Shown here piece by piece: positions 45,861 to 55,701 of a stretch of 64,000 nucleotides of DNA (position 1 is its first letter; the number at the start of each line of letters is the position of its first letter). Made by a program: the position numbers and the translations under genes. The notes under the pieces are model-generated. The model did not search any database, was not told where the DNA came from, and saw only the letters and a program-made list of their open reading frames with translations. The stretch is taken from NCBI GenBank assembly GCA_026418905.1, contig JAOAAK010000018.1:1-64000 (forward strand). The letters are read 5' to 3'. This stretch comes from Bacteroidales bacterium (GTDB taxonomy: Bacteria; Bacteroidota; Bacteroidia; Bacteroidales; DTU049).

Positions 45861-46965
45861 CTACCCTAACTGGGAATTTTTTCTTCCATACATCATAAGG
45901 TATGCTTTGATAAAAGTATCTAGTTCTCCATCCAGTACAGCTTGTGCATTTCCTACTTCAACATTGGTACGCAAGTCTTTCACCAATTTATAAGGATGAA
46001 GTACATAATTTCTAATTTGAGAGCCCCACTCTATTTTCTTTTTTGAGCTTTCAATAGCTTCGATTTTTTCGCGTTTTTTCTGAAGTTCCAACTCGTAAAG
46101 CCTTGATTTTAGCATTTGCAAAGCTTTTTCTCTATTTTGAAACTGACTTCTAGTGACCTGACATTCAACCACAATACCAGTTGGAATATGTTTTAATCTC
46201 ACTGCTGTTTCTACTTTGTTAACGTTCTGTCCTCCAGGACCAGAACTCCTGAAGGTATCCCACTCGAGATCTGCTGGATTGATGTTGATCTCAATTCTTT
46301 CATCTATTAAAGGATATGCATATACGGAAGCAAAAGAAGTATGCCGTCGCTGATTTGCATCGAAAGGAGATATTCTTACCAGCCTATGAACTCCACTTTC
46401 CCCTTTTAAATAACCATAAGCATATTCTCCTTGTATTTCCAATGTACAAGATTTAATGCCAGCCGTGTCACCCTCTTGTAAATCGAGAATTTCTATCTTA
46501 TATTTTTTCTCCTCTGCCCATCGCAAGTACATTCTCATAAGCATTTGGGCCCAGTCCTGACTTTCAGTTCCTCCTGCTCCCGCATTAATCGTCAACAATG
46601 CTCCAAGTTTATCCTCTTCTTCGCCTAACATGTTGAAAAATTCCAAATCTTCTACTTCTTTTAAAGTTCGTTGATAAATTTCGTCAAACTCCTCCTGAGA
46701 CAATTCATCAGACTGAAAAAATTCCCATGCAATACTCAGTTCTTCAAATTTTTCAATAACATTTTGGAATCGTTCAACCCAGGATTTTTTTTCACTTAAT
46801 TTTTTCAATATCCCTTCCGCCTCCTTTGGATCGTTCCAAAAACCATCAGCTATGGTCAATTGCTCAAGCTTTTGAATTTCATCTTGATATTGTTCTATGT
46901 TAAAGATACCTCCTTAACGCTTCAATGCGTTCCTTAAGGGAAAAAAATTCTTCTTTACCTGCCAT
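45861..46965 (-). CDS. prfB: Peptide chain release factor 2, with programmed +1 frameshift at a UAA codon
   Basis: RF2 reads UAA and UGA. The gene starts at ATG 46965 ([21 protein letters not shown], 21 codons) and meets TAA at 46902-46900. Reading resumes +1 at 46901 (AAC) and gives [15 protein letters not shown] and the rest of RF2, 367 residues in all. The anticodon-like SPF ([11 protein letters not shown]) and the catalytic GGQ (GPGGQNVNK) are present. The site AGG-AGG-TAT-CTT-TAA-C has the classical RF2 frameshift layout, with an internal Shine-Dalgarno (46914-46909) three bases before CTT. The stop is TAA, however, where the classical site has TGA. It lies 11 bases after the ICMT-like gene. 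Confidence 0.95.
46899..46915 (-). promoter_or_regulatory. prfB programmed +1 frameshift site
   Basis: Minus-strand AAGGAGG TAT CTT TAA C. The AGGAGG is a Shine-Dalgarno inside the coding frame, the CTT-T slippery sequence lets the peptidyl-tRNA(Leu) move +1, and the in-frame stop is UAA. The frame after the slip begins AAC ATA GAA. The +1 product matches RF2 on both sides, so this is not a sequencing error. Confidence 0.9.
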
Positions 46966-46976
46966 AATGTATAATT

Positions 46977-47708
46977 TTATTTATCCTGAAAAAGAGTGGT
47001 TTTTTTTACTAAAATACGAAACAAAATGTATGTTGGTAAAACTATCAGCAAGGCTATGATCCATTCTTTATCAATAAAAAATTGCCTATCTTGTAAAAAA
47101 TTCTTTAAAAAATTCAAAACAATAAAGGAAATAATAAGAGCAGATATACTATGATATTCACGGCGTACGAATCTTTTTAAATTGATCACTGTTTTTGTAG
47201 GCTCATAATGCTTGAAAGATGGAAAAAAAGCTGGGGTTTTTTCTGCCCATTGCTCAAAGGCTTTTCCAAATTTTTCACGAAGGAACTCTTCTTCAGCAAA
47301 CATAATACGTTCATAATAAATCCAAAAAAAAGCTATGGAGAATAATAAAAATTCTATGCTTCCTGCATAGATGATTAAACCGAGCCACATAAAAAAATTA
47401 CCCACATAAAGGGGATGCCGTACTACCGAATATATTCCTTTCGTGTTGAGCGATAAAGCAACTTGCTTTTCAATATTTCGACCACTGGTTCCAGCAGGAG
47501 TTTGCATAAGAACAACAAAACGAATAAACTGCCCTAAAAGAGAAATACTGAAACAAGTCAAACCCCATAGCCAATTGTGATAATTCCCAAAGTCTGAACG
47601 TTCAAATAACAAAAAAGGTACACCTACAATAAATAAAATCAGCGGTATAAAACTCCTATATCGAAAGAGCATGTTACCCTCTCGAACAAATTGACTATAG
47701 AGAGACAT
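46977..47708 (-). CDS. ICMT/PEMT-like membrane methyltransferase
   Basis: The 243-residue integral membrane protein has about five hydrophobic segments and the isoprenylcysteine-methyltransferase-like pattern. The block GIYSVVRHPLYVGNFFMWLG (near residue 91) provides the RHPxYxG SAM-binding motif, followed by EEEFLREKFGKAFEQWA and PAFFP. Bacterial relatives methylate lipids or other membrane compounds; the substrate is unknown. The start overlaps the eno stop region closely (eno ends at 47710), and prfB follows 11 bases after its stop, making an eno-ICMT-prfB run. Confidence 0.8.
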   Translation of the reverse strand: MSLYSQFVREGNMLFRYRSFIPLILFIVGVPFLLFERSDFGNYHNWLWGLTCFSISLLGQFIRFVVLMQTPAGTSGRNIEKQVALSLNTKGIYSVVRHPLYVGNFFMWLGLIIYAGSIEFLLFSIAFFWIYYERIMFAEEEFLREKFGKAFEQWAEKTPAFFPSFKHYEPTKTVINLKRFVRREYHSISALIISFIVLNFLKNFLQDRQFFIDKEWIIALLIVLPTYILFRILVKKTTLFQDK

Positions 47709-47709
47709 A

Positions 47710-49002
47710 TTAATAATGGTAATACTGGAAGTCTTTGCCTAAATAATAACCAGAAGAGCCCAACAATTCTTCAATTCTAAGTAAATGATTATATTTAGCT
47801 ACACGTTCTGATCTACAAGCACTACCTGTTTTAATTAAACCAGTGTTCATAGCTACAGCAAGGTCCGATATGCTAGTATCCTCGGTTTCTCCACTCCGAT
47901 GACTGATGATGGCCGAATAACCATAGCGGTGAGCTACCTGTATAGTTTGAATAGTTTCAGAAACAGTTCCAATTTGATTTAGCTTGATAAGTATAGAATT
48001 AGCAATACCATTTTCTATTCCATATGCTAATCTTTCAATATTGGTAACAAAGACATCGTCGCCAACAAGTTGGATTTTATCACCTAATTCAGCAGTAAGT
48101 TTCTGCCATCCTTCCCAATCATCCTCTGCCATACCATCCTCAATTGATAGAATTGGATATTTTTCTATCCAGCTTCTATAAAGGGAAATAAGATCCGACG
48201 ATGTCAACATATCACCAGATGATTTTTTAAGGATATACTTGTTTTCCTTTGGATCATACAGTTCGCTTGCTGCAATATCTAAAGCTAATGCAATATCAGT
48301 TCCTGGCTCATATCCGGCTTTTTCTATGGCTTGCAAAATGACTTTGACAGCTTCCTCATTGTTCTCCAAGTTTGGAGCAAACCCTCCTTCGTCTCCAACC
48401 GAAGTTGCCAATTTTTTTTCTTTTAAAATTGCTTTCAACTGATGAAACACCTCAACACCCATTCTTAAAGCATCGGCAAAAGTTGTAGCGTTGATAGGCA
48501 TAATCATAAATTCCTGAAAATCAACACTATTATCTGCATGAGCACCACCGTTCAAAATATTCATCATGGGAATGGGAAGCGTATTAGCATTTGCTCCACC
48601 CAAGTACCTAAAGAGTGGCATGCCTGAAGCTTGAGCTCCAGCTTTTGCACACGCAAGAGACACACCTAAAATAGCATTGGCGCCAAGTCTTCCCTTGTTG
48701 GCAGTACCATCTAATTCAATTAATATTTGATCGATCAAATTCTGTTCTCTGACATCCACTCCTTGTAATTCGGGAGCTATGATTTTATTTACATTTTGAA
48801 CTGCTTGCAAAACACCTTTACCAAAATAATATGATTTATCACCGTCTCTCAATTCGTGCGCTTCATGTTTTCCAGTCGATGCACCAGAAGGAATACTAGC
48901 CCTTCCAAAAAAATTGGATTCAGTAAACACTTCAACTTCTATGGTTGGGTTACCTCTCGAATCGAGAATTTGACGAGCATAAATTCTTTTTATCGCACTC
49001 AT
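47710..49002 (-). CDS. eno: Enolase
   Basis: The 430-residue glycolytic enzyme interconverts 2-phosphoglycerate and [15 protein letters not shown] at the N-terminus, [24 protein letters not shown] (catalytic Glu), [11 protein letters not shown] (metal Glu/Asp), [14 protein letters not shown] (catalytic Lys) and SHRSGETED are all present. I choose ATG at 49002; an upstream in-frame ATG at 49041 would run through the terminator hairpin. It follows rplQ, as is common in this phylum, but has its own -7 box at 49053-49060. Confidence 0.98.
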   Translation of the reverse strand: MSAIKRIYARQILDSRGNPTIEVEVFTESNFFGRASIPSGASTGKHEAHELRDGDKSYYFGKGVLQAVQNVNKIIAPELQGVDVREQNLIDQILIELDGTANKGRLGANAILGVSLACAKAGAQASGMPLFRYLGGANANTLPIPMMNILNGGAHADNSVDFQEFMIMPINATTFADALRMGVEVFHQLKAILKEKKLATSVGDEGGFAPNLENNEEAVKVILQAIEKAGYEPGTDIALALDIAASELYDPKENKYILKKSSGDMLTSSDLISLYRSWIEKYPILSIEDGMAEDDWEGWQKLTAELGDKIQLVGDDVFVTNIERLAYGIENGIANSILIKLNQIGTVSETIQTIQVAHRYGYSAIISHRSGETEDTSISDLAVAMNTGLIKTGSACRSERVAKYNHLLRIEELLGSSGYYLGKDFQYYHY

Positions 49003-49027
49003 ATATTTCTTTTTATTTAATAAAAAA

Positions 49028-49052
49028 AAACAGGATAACAAGTATCCTGTTT
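49028..49052 (-). terminator. Intrinsic terminator of the ribosomal supercluster (after rplQ)
   Basis: A perfect 10-bp stem, AAACAGGATA/TATCCTGTTT, with a 5-base loop. On the minus strand it is followed at once by a run of T residues (T stretch 49030-49022), so the transcript from rplQ would end here. It lies 24 bases after the rplQ stop and before eno. Confidence 0.85.
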
Positions 49053-49060
49053 CAAAATTA
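49053..49060 (-). promoter_or_regulatory. Putative -7 promoter box for eno, abutting the terminator hairpin
   Basis: Minus-strand TAATTTTG ends at 49053, directly before the hairpin. Expected start about four bases further, inside the stem's first arm. The leader would be about 46 bases. Confidence 0.5.
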
Positions 49061-49075
49061 ATATTTTTACTTCAA

Positions 49076-49606
49076 TTAATCTTCAGTTTTTTTCATCTCA
49101 CCATTTTCGGAAGATGTAGATTTCTTTTCCTCAATATTACTTTGTTTCGCATCTTGTTGAGTTATTTTAGTTTCTTTTTGAGTTGATTTTTTTCTTCTGC
49201 GTCTTCTAGTAGAACTTTTTTGGGTCCCTTCACTAGCTTGAATCAATTCATTAAAGTCAACAAGTTCAATCATAGCTAATTCGGCATTATCACCAATTCG
49301 GTTACCTAGTTTTAAAATTCTTGTGTAACCACCTGGCCTGTTCATAACTTTAGGAGCAACAACTCGAAAAAGTTCTTTTACAGCTTCCTTGTTCTGCAAA
49401 TACTTAAAAGCCATTCGACGATGATGTGTACTGTCTTCTTTCGTCAAAGTAATGATAGGTTCTACAAAACTTCTAAGAGCCTTAGCTTTCTGCAGAGTTG
49501 TTTTTATTCGCTTATGCAATATAAGAGATATTGCAAGATTTTTGAGAAGAGCTTCTCTATGCTCTTTTTTTCGACCTAAATGATTGAAATTTTTCTTATG
49601 TCTCAT
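49076..49606 (-). CDS. rplQ: 50S ribosomal protein L17 with long charged tail
   Basis: The 176-residue protein has the L17 core ([24 protein letters not shown]... to about 120) and a C-terminal tail rich in Lys, Arg, Ser and Glu ([14 protein letters not shown]...). E. coli L17 has 127 residues; such tails are usual in Bacteroidetes. Last gene of the supercluster, 2 bases after rpoA. A terminator follows 24 bases downstream. Confidence 0.97.
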   Translation of the reverse strand: MRHKKNFNHLGRKKEHREALLKNLAISLILHKRIKTTLQKAKALRSFVEPIITLTKEDSTHHRRMAFKYLQNKEAVKELFRVVAPKVMNRPGGYTRILKLGNRIGDNAELAMIELVDFNELIQASEGTQKSSTRRRRRKKSTQKETKITQQDAKQSNIEEKKSTSSENGEMKKTED

Positions 49607-49608
49607 GA

Positions 49609-50604
49609 CTAATCTTTTTCAAGTTTGTACTTGGATATGTTCATGCCAAATTGTAAATTCTTAGATTTTAACAATTCTTCAATTTCTGTGAGTGACTTTT
49701 TGCCAAAATTTCTGAATTTTAAAAGATCAGATTTGTTATATACAACCAAATCTGCCAGTGTTTCAATATCAGCTGCACGTAAACAATTGAGAGCCCGTAC
49801 ACTTAGATGAAGATCTTCCAGTTTTGTCTTAAGTAATTTCCTCATGACAGCAATATCCTCTTCTTCTTCTTCAATCATATTAGTTTTTTCCAGTAATTCA
49901 ACCTCAAATTTGCCATCTGTGAAAAGAGAAAAATGTTGAATTAATATCCGAGCTGCTTCTTGTAAGGCAGTGGCGGGATCAATAGTTCCATCTGTTTCAA
50001 CTGTTAATAAAAGTCTTTCATAATCTGTTCTCTGTTCTACTCGAACGTTTTCAATTTTGTAACTCACATTACGTATAGGAGTAAAAATAGCATCCATGGC
50101 AATATATCCAACAGGAGGATTAGCGGGTGCTAGATCTTCTGCCAGAACATATCCTCTTCCCTTAGCTATATCGAGTGAAAAATTCAATTTAACTTTTGGT
50201 TCGAGGTGGCATATCACATGGTCAGGATTGGCTACCTCAAAAGCGTTGAAAAATTTAGCAATGTCACCAGCAGTCACAACTTCTTGGCCATGGATTACAA
50301 CGTTAACAGTTTCATTGTTAACACCATCAATGATACGTTTAATTCGTACCTGCTTCAGATTTAATATTATATCAACCACATCTTCTACGACACCCTCTAT
50401 GGTTGAGAATTCATGTAAAACATTACTAAATTTCACCCCGACTATGGCAAATCCTTCAAGAGAAGAGAGCAAAACCCTTCTTAAAGCATTTCCAACGGTT
50501 TGACCATAACCTGGCTCAAGAGGCTTCATTTCAAATACACCTCTTGATTCACTTTGTTCTAATTGGATGACCCTATCTGGTTTCTGAAAATGTAATATTG
50601 CCAT
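49609..50604 (-). CDS. rpoA: RNA polymerase alpha subunit
   Basis: The 331-residue subunit has the assembly N-terminal domain ([25 protein letters not shown]) and a C-terminal DNA-binding domain ([36 protein letters not shown]), joined by an acidic linker EEEEED near 245. Full length. It lies 8 bases after rpsD. Confidence 0.98.
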   Translation of the reverse strand: MAILHFQKPDRVIQLEQSESRGVFEMKPLEPGYGQTVGNALRRVLLSSLEGFAIVGVKFSNVLHEFSTIEGVVEDVVDIILNLKQVRIKRIIDGVNNETVNVVIHGQEVVTAGDIAKFFNAFEVANPDHVICHLEPKVKLNFSLDIAKGRGYVLAEDLAPANPPVGYIAMDAIFTPIRNVSYKIENVRVEQRTDYERLLLTVETDGTIDPATALQEAARILIQHFSLFTDGKFEVELLEKTNMIEEEEEDIAVMRKLLKTKLEDLHLSVRALNCLRAADIETLADLVVYNKSDLLKFRNFGKKSLTEIEELLKSKNLQFGMNISKYKLEKD

Positions 50605-50612
50605 ATTTTATT

Positions 50613-51218
50613 TTACTTACTATAGAATTCAACGATATATTGCTCATTAATATTCTCAGGAATGGCCTCGCGTTCTGGATAATTCATAAATTTTCCTGTC
50701 AGTTTTTGAGTGTCAACTTCAAGCCAACTGTAAGTATTTTTGTGACCCTGCACGGCATGTAGTATGATATCAAGGTTTTTTGATTTTTCTCGAACTGAAA
50801 CAACATCCCCCGGTTTTACAAGAAAAGAAGGAATGTTAACCACCTGGCCATTTACCTCGATGTGCTTATGAGTTACCAGCTGCCTTGCTTGTCTCCTTGT
50901 TTTAGCAAATCCTAATCGATACACCACATTGTCCAATCTTGATTCCAGTAATTGCAAGAGAACAATACCGGTTACACCATGTTTTCGAGAAGCAACTTCA
51001 AAAAATCTCTTGAATTGTCTCTCTAATAAACCATATATACTTTTTGCTTTTTGCTTTTCTCTTAAACGCAATCCATAATCGGACAATTTCTTTCGTTTTC
51101 TAGCCAATCCATGTTGTCCAGGAGGGTATTTTTTTCTTTCAAAATGTTTATCATACCCAAAGATGGGCTCCATGAATTTTCTTGCAATTTTCGAACGAGG
51201 TCCTGTGTATCTTGCCAT
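50613..51218 (-). CDS. rpsD: 30S ribosomal protein S4
   Basis: The 201-residue primary 16S-binding protein begins MARYTGPRSKIARKF and has the S4 RNA-binding domain (LLQLLESRLDNVVYRLGFAKTRRQARQLVTH). The N-terminus has no zinc-binding cysteines. Start lies 19 bases after rpsK. In several bacteria S4 represses its operon; no structure for that is evident here. Confidence 0.98.
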   Translation of the reverse strand: MARYTGPRSKIARKFMEPIFGYDKHFERKKYPPGQHGLARKRKKLSDYGLRLREKQKAKSIYGLLERQFKRFFEVASRKHGVTGIVLLQLLESRLDNVVYRLGFAKTRRQARQLVTHKHIEVNGQVVNIPSFLVKPGDVVSVREKSKNLDIILHAVQGHKNTYSWLEVDTQKLTGKFMNYPEREAIPENINEQYIVEFYSK

Positions 51219-51237
51219 AATTCACAAAGATTTCTTG

Positions 51238-51630
51238 TTAAACTCTTCTACGTTTGGGTGGACGACAGCCATTATGTGGAATAGGTGTAATGTCAATAAT
51301 TTCAGTTACTTCTATACCACAATTATGAATAGCACGAATAGCACTTTCGCGACCTGCCCCAGGTCCTTTTACAAACACTTTAACTTTTCTTAATCCTGCA
51401 TCATAAGCTATTTTGGCGGCATCTTCTGCTGCAACCTGACCAGCGTATGGTGTATTTTTTTTACTTCCCCTGAAACCCATTTTGCCAGCAGATGACCATG
51501 AGATGACTTGACCATCATCATTAGTAAGAGTAACTATCACGTTGTTAAAGGTTGCTTTGACAAAAGCTTTACCAAAGGGTTCTACTTTTACTTTTTTCTT
51601 TTTTGATGCTTTGGTTTGTTGTTTAGCCAT
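51238..51630 (-). CDS. rpsK: 30S ribosomal protein S11
   Basis: The 130-residue platform protein has family blocks [37 protein letters not shown] and the C-terminal [16 protein letters not shown] Lys-rich N-terminal extension ([13 protein letters not shown]) is visible. I choose ATG at 51630; an in-frame GTG lies three codons upstream. 17 bases after rpsM. Confidence 0.97.
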   Translation of the reverse strand: MAKQQTKASKKKKVKVEPFGKAFVKATFNNVIVTLTNDDGQVISWSSAGKMGFRGSKKNTPYAGQVAAEDAAKIAYDAGLRKVKVFVKGPGAGRESAIRAIHNCGIEVTEIIDITPIPHNGCRPPKRRRV

Positions 51631-51647
51631 AATCAACACTTTTACTT

Positions 51648-52028
51648 TTAACCTTTAGGTGCCTTCTTTTTGTTGGCTACTGTTTTACGCTTACCTTTTC
51701 TGGTTCGAGCGTTGGTCCGTGTACGTTGACCACGAACAGGTAGTCCCAAACGATGACGAATTCCCCTATAACAGCCAATATCCATCAATCGTTTGATGTT
51801 CATTTGAATTTCAGAGCGTAATGCTCCTTCAGTTTTTACTTCATCGTTGATAATCTGACGAATTTTAGCTAGCTCATCGTCAGACCATTCAGAAACCTTT
51901 TTGTCGAAAGAAACACCAGCTTTCACTAGTATTTTCTTTGCTGTCGAACGACCAATACCATAAATATAAGTAAGTGCTATTTCTCCTCTTTTGTTTCTTG
52001 GTAAATCAACACCTGCAATTCGTGCCAT
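51648..52028 (-). CDS. rpsM: 30S ribosomal protein S13
   Basis: The 126-residue head protein begins [21 protein letters not shown] and ends in a basic tail with [18 protein letters not shown] choose ATG at 52028, 2 bases after the rpmJ stop; a TTG two codons upstream would overlap rpmJ. Confidence 0.97.
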   Translation of the reverse strand: MARIAGVDLPRNKRGEIALTYIYGIGRSTAKKILVKAGVSFDKKVSEWSDDELAKIRQIINDEVKTEGALRSEIQMNIKRLMDIGCYRGIRHRLGLPVRGQRTRTNARTRKGKRKTVANKKKAPKG

Positions 52029-52030
52029 AT

Positions 52031-52153
52031 TCAATTACCTTTTTGACGTTGTTTATATCTTGGATTCTTTTTATTGATAATATAAACTCTCCCTCTCCTT
52101 CGCACAACTTTACAATCGGAAGATCTTCGTTTAACAGAAACGCGTACTTTCAT
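52031..52153 (-). CDS. rpmJ: 50S ribosomal protein L36 (zinc-free form)
   Basis: A 40-codon frame between infA and rpsM reads [17 protein letters not shown], then [19 protein letters not shown] and ends QKGN. It is clearly L36, in its usual place. Only one Cys (C14) is left of the four zinc ligands (CxxC...C...H) of the zinc-binding form, so it is the C-minus type. It starts 12 bases after infA and ends 2 bases before the rpsM ATG. Confidence 0.95.
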   Translation of the reverse strand: MKVRVSVKRRSSDCKVVRRRGRVYIINKKNPRYKQRQKGN

Positions 52154-52165
52154 AATGCTCAAATT

Positions 52166-52381
52166 TTAATATCTTTTTGTAATTCTTCCCCTGGACAAAT
52201 CATATGGCGACATTTCCAGTCTTACCTTATCCCCCGGTAAAATTTTAATGTAGTTCATTCTCATTTTACCTGAGATATGTGCTAAGACTATGTGCCCGTT
52301 GGGTAATTCAACGCGAAACATAGCATTCCCCAAACTTTCTATCACAGTTCCATCTATTTCAATGAGATCTTGTTTGGCCAT
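52166..52381 (-). CDS. infA: Translation initiation factor IF-1
   Basis: The 71-residue OB-fold protein ([48 protein letters not shown]) is complete. Its start lies 28 bases inside the 3' end of map, so translation is coupled. Confidence 0.98.
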   Translation of the reverse strand: MAKQDLIEIDGTVIESLGNAMFRVELPNGHIVLAHISGKMRMNYIKILPGDKVRLEMSPYDLSRGRITKRY

Positions 52382-53151
52382 ATGTAATTTTTTTCTACAA
52401 ATTCATAAGTGGAAATAACTTCAGGATGTTGATCTCTCACTACCACCATATGCTCAAAATGAGCACTGGGTTTTCGGTCCTTTGTTTTTATAGTCCAACC
52501 ATCGGAAGCAACATAAACCTCATAGGTTCCCATGTTGATCATTGGTTCTATGCAAAGTACCATGTTCGTCATTAATTTCATCCCTTTATGCTTTTTACCA
52601 TAATTAGGTACTTCAGGCTTTTCATGCAAATTTTTCCCAATCCCATGCCCGACTAAATCTCGAACGACACTGAACCCATGTTTTTCCACATGTGTTTGAA
52701 TTGCATTACCAATATCTCCCAGATGATTACCTGCTATAGCTTCCCTTATCCCCAGTTGCAAAGCTTCATAAGTCACTCGCACCAGATCTCGTGCTTTTTC
52801 ATCTATGTCTCCGACGATAAAAGTATATGCATAGTCGCCAAAATAACCCTTGAAATAAACCCCGCAATCCACAGAAACTATGTCACCTTCTTGAATTACC
52901 CTATCGCTAGGTATTCCGTGTACTACCTCATCGTTGATCGAAACACATAAAGTAGCCGGATATCCACGATAACCTTTAAAAGCAGGCATAGCTCCGTGGG
53001 AAAAAATGAACTCCTCTGCTATCTTATCGAGCTGTGCAGTAGTTATACCGGGGCGGATCAATTTTGCTATTTCGCCTAATGTTTTCCCAACAAGCAAAGA
53101 ACTTTCTTTAATCTTTTGTATTTCTTCTTCTGTTTTTTGCAAATCAATCAT
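52354..53151 (-). CDS. map: Methionine aminopeptidase, type I
   Basis: The 265-residue dinuclear metal enzyme removes N-terminal Met. Ligands are visible: [20 protein letters not shown] (two Asp), [12 protein letters not shown] (His), [11 protein letters not shown] (Glu) and ARGED-like HFEHMVVV (Glu). The gene lies between secY and infA, 2 bases after secY, which is the standard position in this phylum. Confidence 0.97.
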   Translation of the reverse strand: MIDLQKTEEEIQKIKESSLLVGKTLGEIAKLIRPGITTAQLDKIAEEFIFSHGAMPAFKGYRGYPATLCVSINDEVVHGIPSDRVIQEGDIVSVDCGVYFKGYFGDYAYTFIVGDIDEKARDLVRVTYEALQLGIREAIAGNHLGDIGNAIQTHVEKHGFSVVRDLVGHGIGKNLHEKPEVPNYGKKHKGMKLMTNMVLCIEPMINMGTYEVYVASDGWTIKTKDRKPSAHFEHMVVVRDQHPEVISTYEFVEKNYIWPNKISLK

Positions 53152-53153
53152 AA

Positions 53154-54518
53154 TCAGTACCCCATCATACCAGGTGAAGTTCTACCTTTAATTCTGCCAC
53201 TTTTGGTCAGTCCATCATAATGTCGCATGAGAAGATAACTTTCTATTTGCTGCAACGTATCCAAAACAACTCCAACCAAGATAAGCAATGAAGTTCCACC
53301 GAAGAATTGGGCAAACTGCGAATTCACATCAAAAGTTCTAACTAAAGCAGGCATGATAGCAACAAAAGCAAGAAATAGAGAACCTGGTAAAGTAATTTTT
53401 GACATTACATTATCAATAAATTCAGCTGTTGGTTTACCTGGCTTAATACCAGGGATAAATCCTCCGTTTTTTCTTAATTCTTCAGCCATTTGCGTGGGAT
53501 TAATTGTAATAGCTGTATAGAAGTAAGTGAAAATAATGATCAAGAAAGCAAAAACTAGATTGTACCAAAATCCATCAGGATTTATCATAGAAGATAGGAA
53601 TCCAGATAATTCCTGACTTTTTGCATACCCTGCTATGGTAACAGGCAAGAACATGATAGCTTGAGCAAAAATAATAGGCATCACACCTGCAGCATTAACT
53701 TTAAGAGGTAGATACTGGCGAACTCCACCATATTGTTTGTTTCCGATAACTCTCTTAGCAAATTGAATAGGTATTTTACGAGTTCCCTGAACAAGCATAA
53801 TAGTAATCACTACTACAACAATTAAAACTATAAGTTCGACAATGAAAACAAACAGACCACCCCCGCCAACTTCAAGGCGAGAGGCAAATTCAGCCACCAG
53901 AGCAAATGGGAATCGAGCTATGATCCCAACCATGATAAGCAAAGAGATTCCATTTCCAATCCCTTTGTCGGTTATTCGCTCACCTAGCCACATCACAAAT
54001 AATGTTCCAGCAGTTAACAAAATGGTTGAAGAGAACCTAAATAAAAAAGGTAAATGGGTTATATCAGATCTAAAAGGGTAAATTCCTTCAGGTGGAATCA
54101 TGGATGTTACGTAACTTAAGTATCCTTGAGATTGAGCTATAACAACAAAAACAGTTAAATAACGAGTTATCTGATTTAATTTTTTTCTGCCACTCTCTCC
54201 CTCCTTTTGCAATTTCTGAAAGTAAGGTACAGCTACTGTTAAAAGCTGAATAATAATAGATGCAGAGATGTAAGGCATAATACCTAGTGCTAAAATAGAT
54301 ACTGATGAAAAAGCACCACCAGAAAAAATGTTAATCAACTCAAGAATTCCACCCTGCCCTATCGATCCAGATTCTTTCAAAACTTGAGGATCAATTCCTG
54401 GCAAAATGACATGAGCTCCAAGTCTATAGATTAAAACAAGAAAAAGTGTGTAAAGAATTCGTTGTTTTAATTCGTCTATTTTGTTAATGTTTCGAATAGT
54501 GTTTATTAATCTGCTCAT
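53154..54518 (-). CDS. secY: Preprotein translocase subunit SecY
   Basis: The 454-residue channel protein has ten hydrophobic segments. Family blocks: YRLGAHVILPGID, LGIMPYISASIIIQLL, GNGISLLIMVGI, PLKVNAAGVMPIIFAQ (plug/lateral gate), GFIPGIKPGKPTAE and RHYDGLTKSGRIKGR at the C-terminus. Complete. 14 bases after rplO. Confidence 0.98.
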   Translation of the reverse strand: MSRLINTIRNINKIDELKQRILYTLFLVLIYRLGAHVILPGIDPQVLKESGSIGQGGILELINIFSGGAFSSVSILALGIMPYISASIIIQLLTVAVPYFQKLQKEGESGRKKLNQITRYLTVFVVIAQSQGYLSYVTSMIPPEGIYPFRSDITHLPFLFRFSSTILLTAGTLFVMWLGERITDKGIGNGISLLIMVGIIARFPFALVAEFASRLEVGGGGLFVFIVELIVLIVVVVITIMLVQGTRKIPIQFAKRVIGNKQYGGVRQYLPLKVNAAGVMPIIFAQAIMFLPVTIAGYAKSQELSGFLSSMINPDGFWYNLVFAFLIIIFTYFYTAITINPTQMAEELRKNGGFIPGIKPGKPTAEFIDNVMSKITLPGSLFLAFVAIMPALVRTFDVNSQFAQFFGGTSLLILVGVVLDTLQQIESYLLMRHYDGLTKSGRIKGRTSPGMMGY

Positions 54519-54532
54519 TATTTAGTTATATT

Positions 54533-54982
54533 TTAAATTATTGAAGTTATACCTCCTTGTTTTTCTATTGCTTCCATGGCTTTTCGTGAAAAAGCATGGG
54601 CACTAACATTGATTTTTTTAGTAATTTCTCCTCTTCCAAGTATTTTCACTTTGTCATTTTTTCCAATCAAACCATGTTGATTAAGAATTTCGGGTGTAAT
54701 TTCTTGCAAATCAAACTGTGTAACTATGCGTTCTAAAGTATCAAGGTTAATAGCTTTGTAAAAAATCTTATTAGGATTGGTGAATCCAAACTTAGGAATT
54801 CTTCTATACAATGGCATCTGTCCACCTTCAAAACCAATTTTTTTACTATATCCACTTCTGGACTTTGCACCCTTGTTGCCACGAGTTGAAGTGCCTCCAT
54901 GACCAGAACCTTCGCCCCTGCCTATTCTTTTTTCCTTGTGTACAGAACCCTTAGCTGGCTTTAACTGATCCAAACGTATCAT
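54533..54982 (-). CDS. rplO: 50S ribosomal protein L15
   Basis: The 149-residue protein has the glycine-rich N-terminal RIGRGEGSGHGGTSTRGNKGAKSRSG and the C-terminal VSAHAFSRKAMEAIEKQGG. I choose ATG at 54982 (MIRLDQLKPAKGS); an in-frame TTG lies three codons upstream. 10 bases after rpmD. Confidence 0.97.
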   Translation of the reverse strand: MIRLDQLKPAKGSVHKEKRIGRGEGSGHGGTSTRGNKGAKSRSGYSKKIGFEGGQMPLYRRIPKFGFTNPNKIFYKAINLDTLERIVTQFDLQEITPEILNQHGLIGKNDKVKILGRGEITKKINVSAHAFSRKAMEAIEKQGGITSII

Positions 54983-54992
54983 GGTTATCAAT

Positions 54993-55175
54993 TTAATTAA
55001 TTTCCTTATATAACAATAAATGCTGAACTCTTTTAATCATTCCAAGAATTTGTGGAGTTGCCCGATGTTCTACCACAGAATTCAGTCTACGTAATCCCAA
55101 TGCTTTAATGGTTCTCTTGTTCTTCAAAGGTTCACCTATCACACTACGAATCAACTGAATTCTTAACCTTTTCAT
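54993..55175 (-). CDS. rpmD: 50S ribosomal protein L30
   Basis: The 60-residue protein (MKRLRIQLIRSVIGEPLKNK, ALGLRRLNSVVEH, GMIKRVQHLL) is complete and lies 3 bases after rpsE. Confidence 0.97.
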   Translation of the reverse strand: MKRLRIQLIRSVIGEPLKNKRTIKALGLRRLNSVVEHRATPQILGMIKRVQHLLLYKEIN

Positions 55176-55178
55176 ATG

Positions 55179-55697
55179 CTATCCATTAAAAACTTTTTCC
55201 AATGGAATATTTCTCATTTGAGAAACTTCGAAAGGATCTTTTAATTGCAACAAAGCAGTCATGGTTGCTTTCACCACATTATGAGGATTGGTTGAACCTT
55301 TACATTTAGCTAAAACATTTTTAATTCCCACGCTCTCAAGAACAGCACGCATGGCACCTCCTGCAATTACACCTGTTCCGGGAGCAGCAGGTTTTATTAA
55401 TACTTTAGCTGCACCAAATTTGGCTTCAACTTCATGTGGTATGGTTCCCTTTAAAATATTTATTTTATACAAGTTTTTCTTAGCATCTTCGACACCTTTA
55501 GAAATAGCAGAAGTTACTTCTTTGGCTTTTCCTAAGCCAATACCAACAATACCATTTTCATTCCCAACCACTACAATAGCTGAAAAACTAAAAGCTCGGC
55601 CGCCTTTCGTTACTTTTGTTACACGTTTAACAGTGACCAGCCTTTCCTTTAATTCAGTATCAACTGCCCTTACTTTTTTATTAATAACTCTCTGCAT
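55179..55697 (-). CDS. rpsE: 30S ribosomal protein S5
   Basis: The 172-residue protein has the S5 N-terminal RNA-binding domain ([22 protein letters not shown]) and the C-terminal domain ([37 protein letters not shown]). 4 bases after rplR. Confidence 0.98.
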   Translation of the reverse strand: MQRVINKKVRAVDTELKERLVTVKRVTKVTKGGRAFSFSAIVVVGNENGIVGIGLGKAKEVTSAISKGVEDAKKNLYKINILKGTIPHEVEAKFGAAKVLIKPAAPGTGVIAGGAMRAVLESVGIKNVLAKCKGSTNPHNVVKATMTALLQLKDPFEVSQMRNIPLEKVFNG

Positions 55698-55701
55698 AAA
55701 A

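Noticed and set aside
46860-46965. prfB read as a truncated or frameshifted pseudogene
   Set aside because: The internal Shine-Dalgarno, the CTT-T slip site and the uninterrupted RF2 sequence on both sides show a programmed frameshift.
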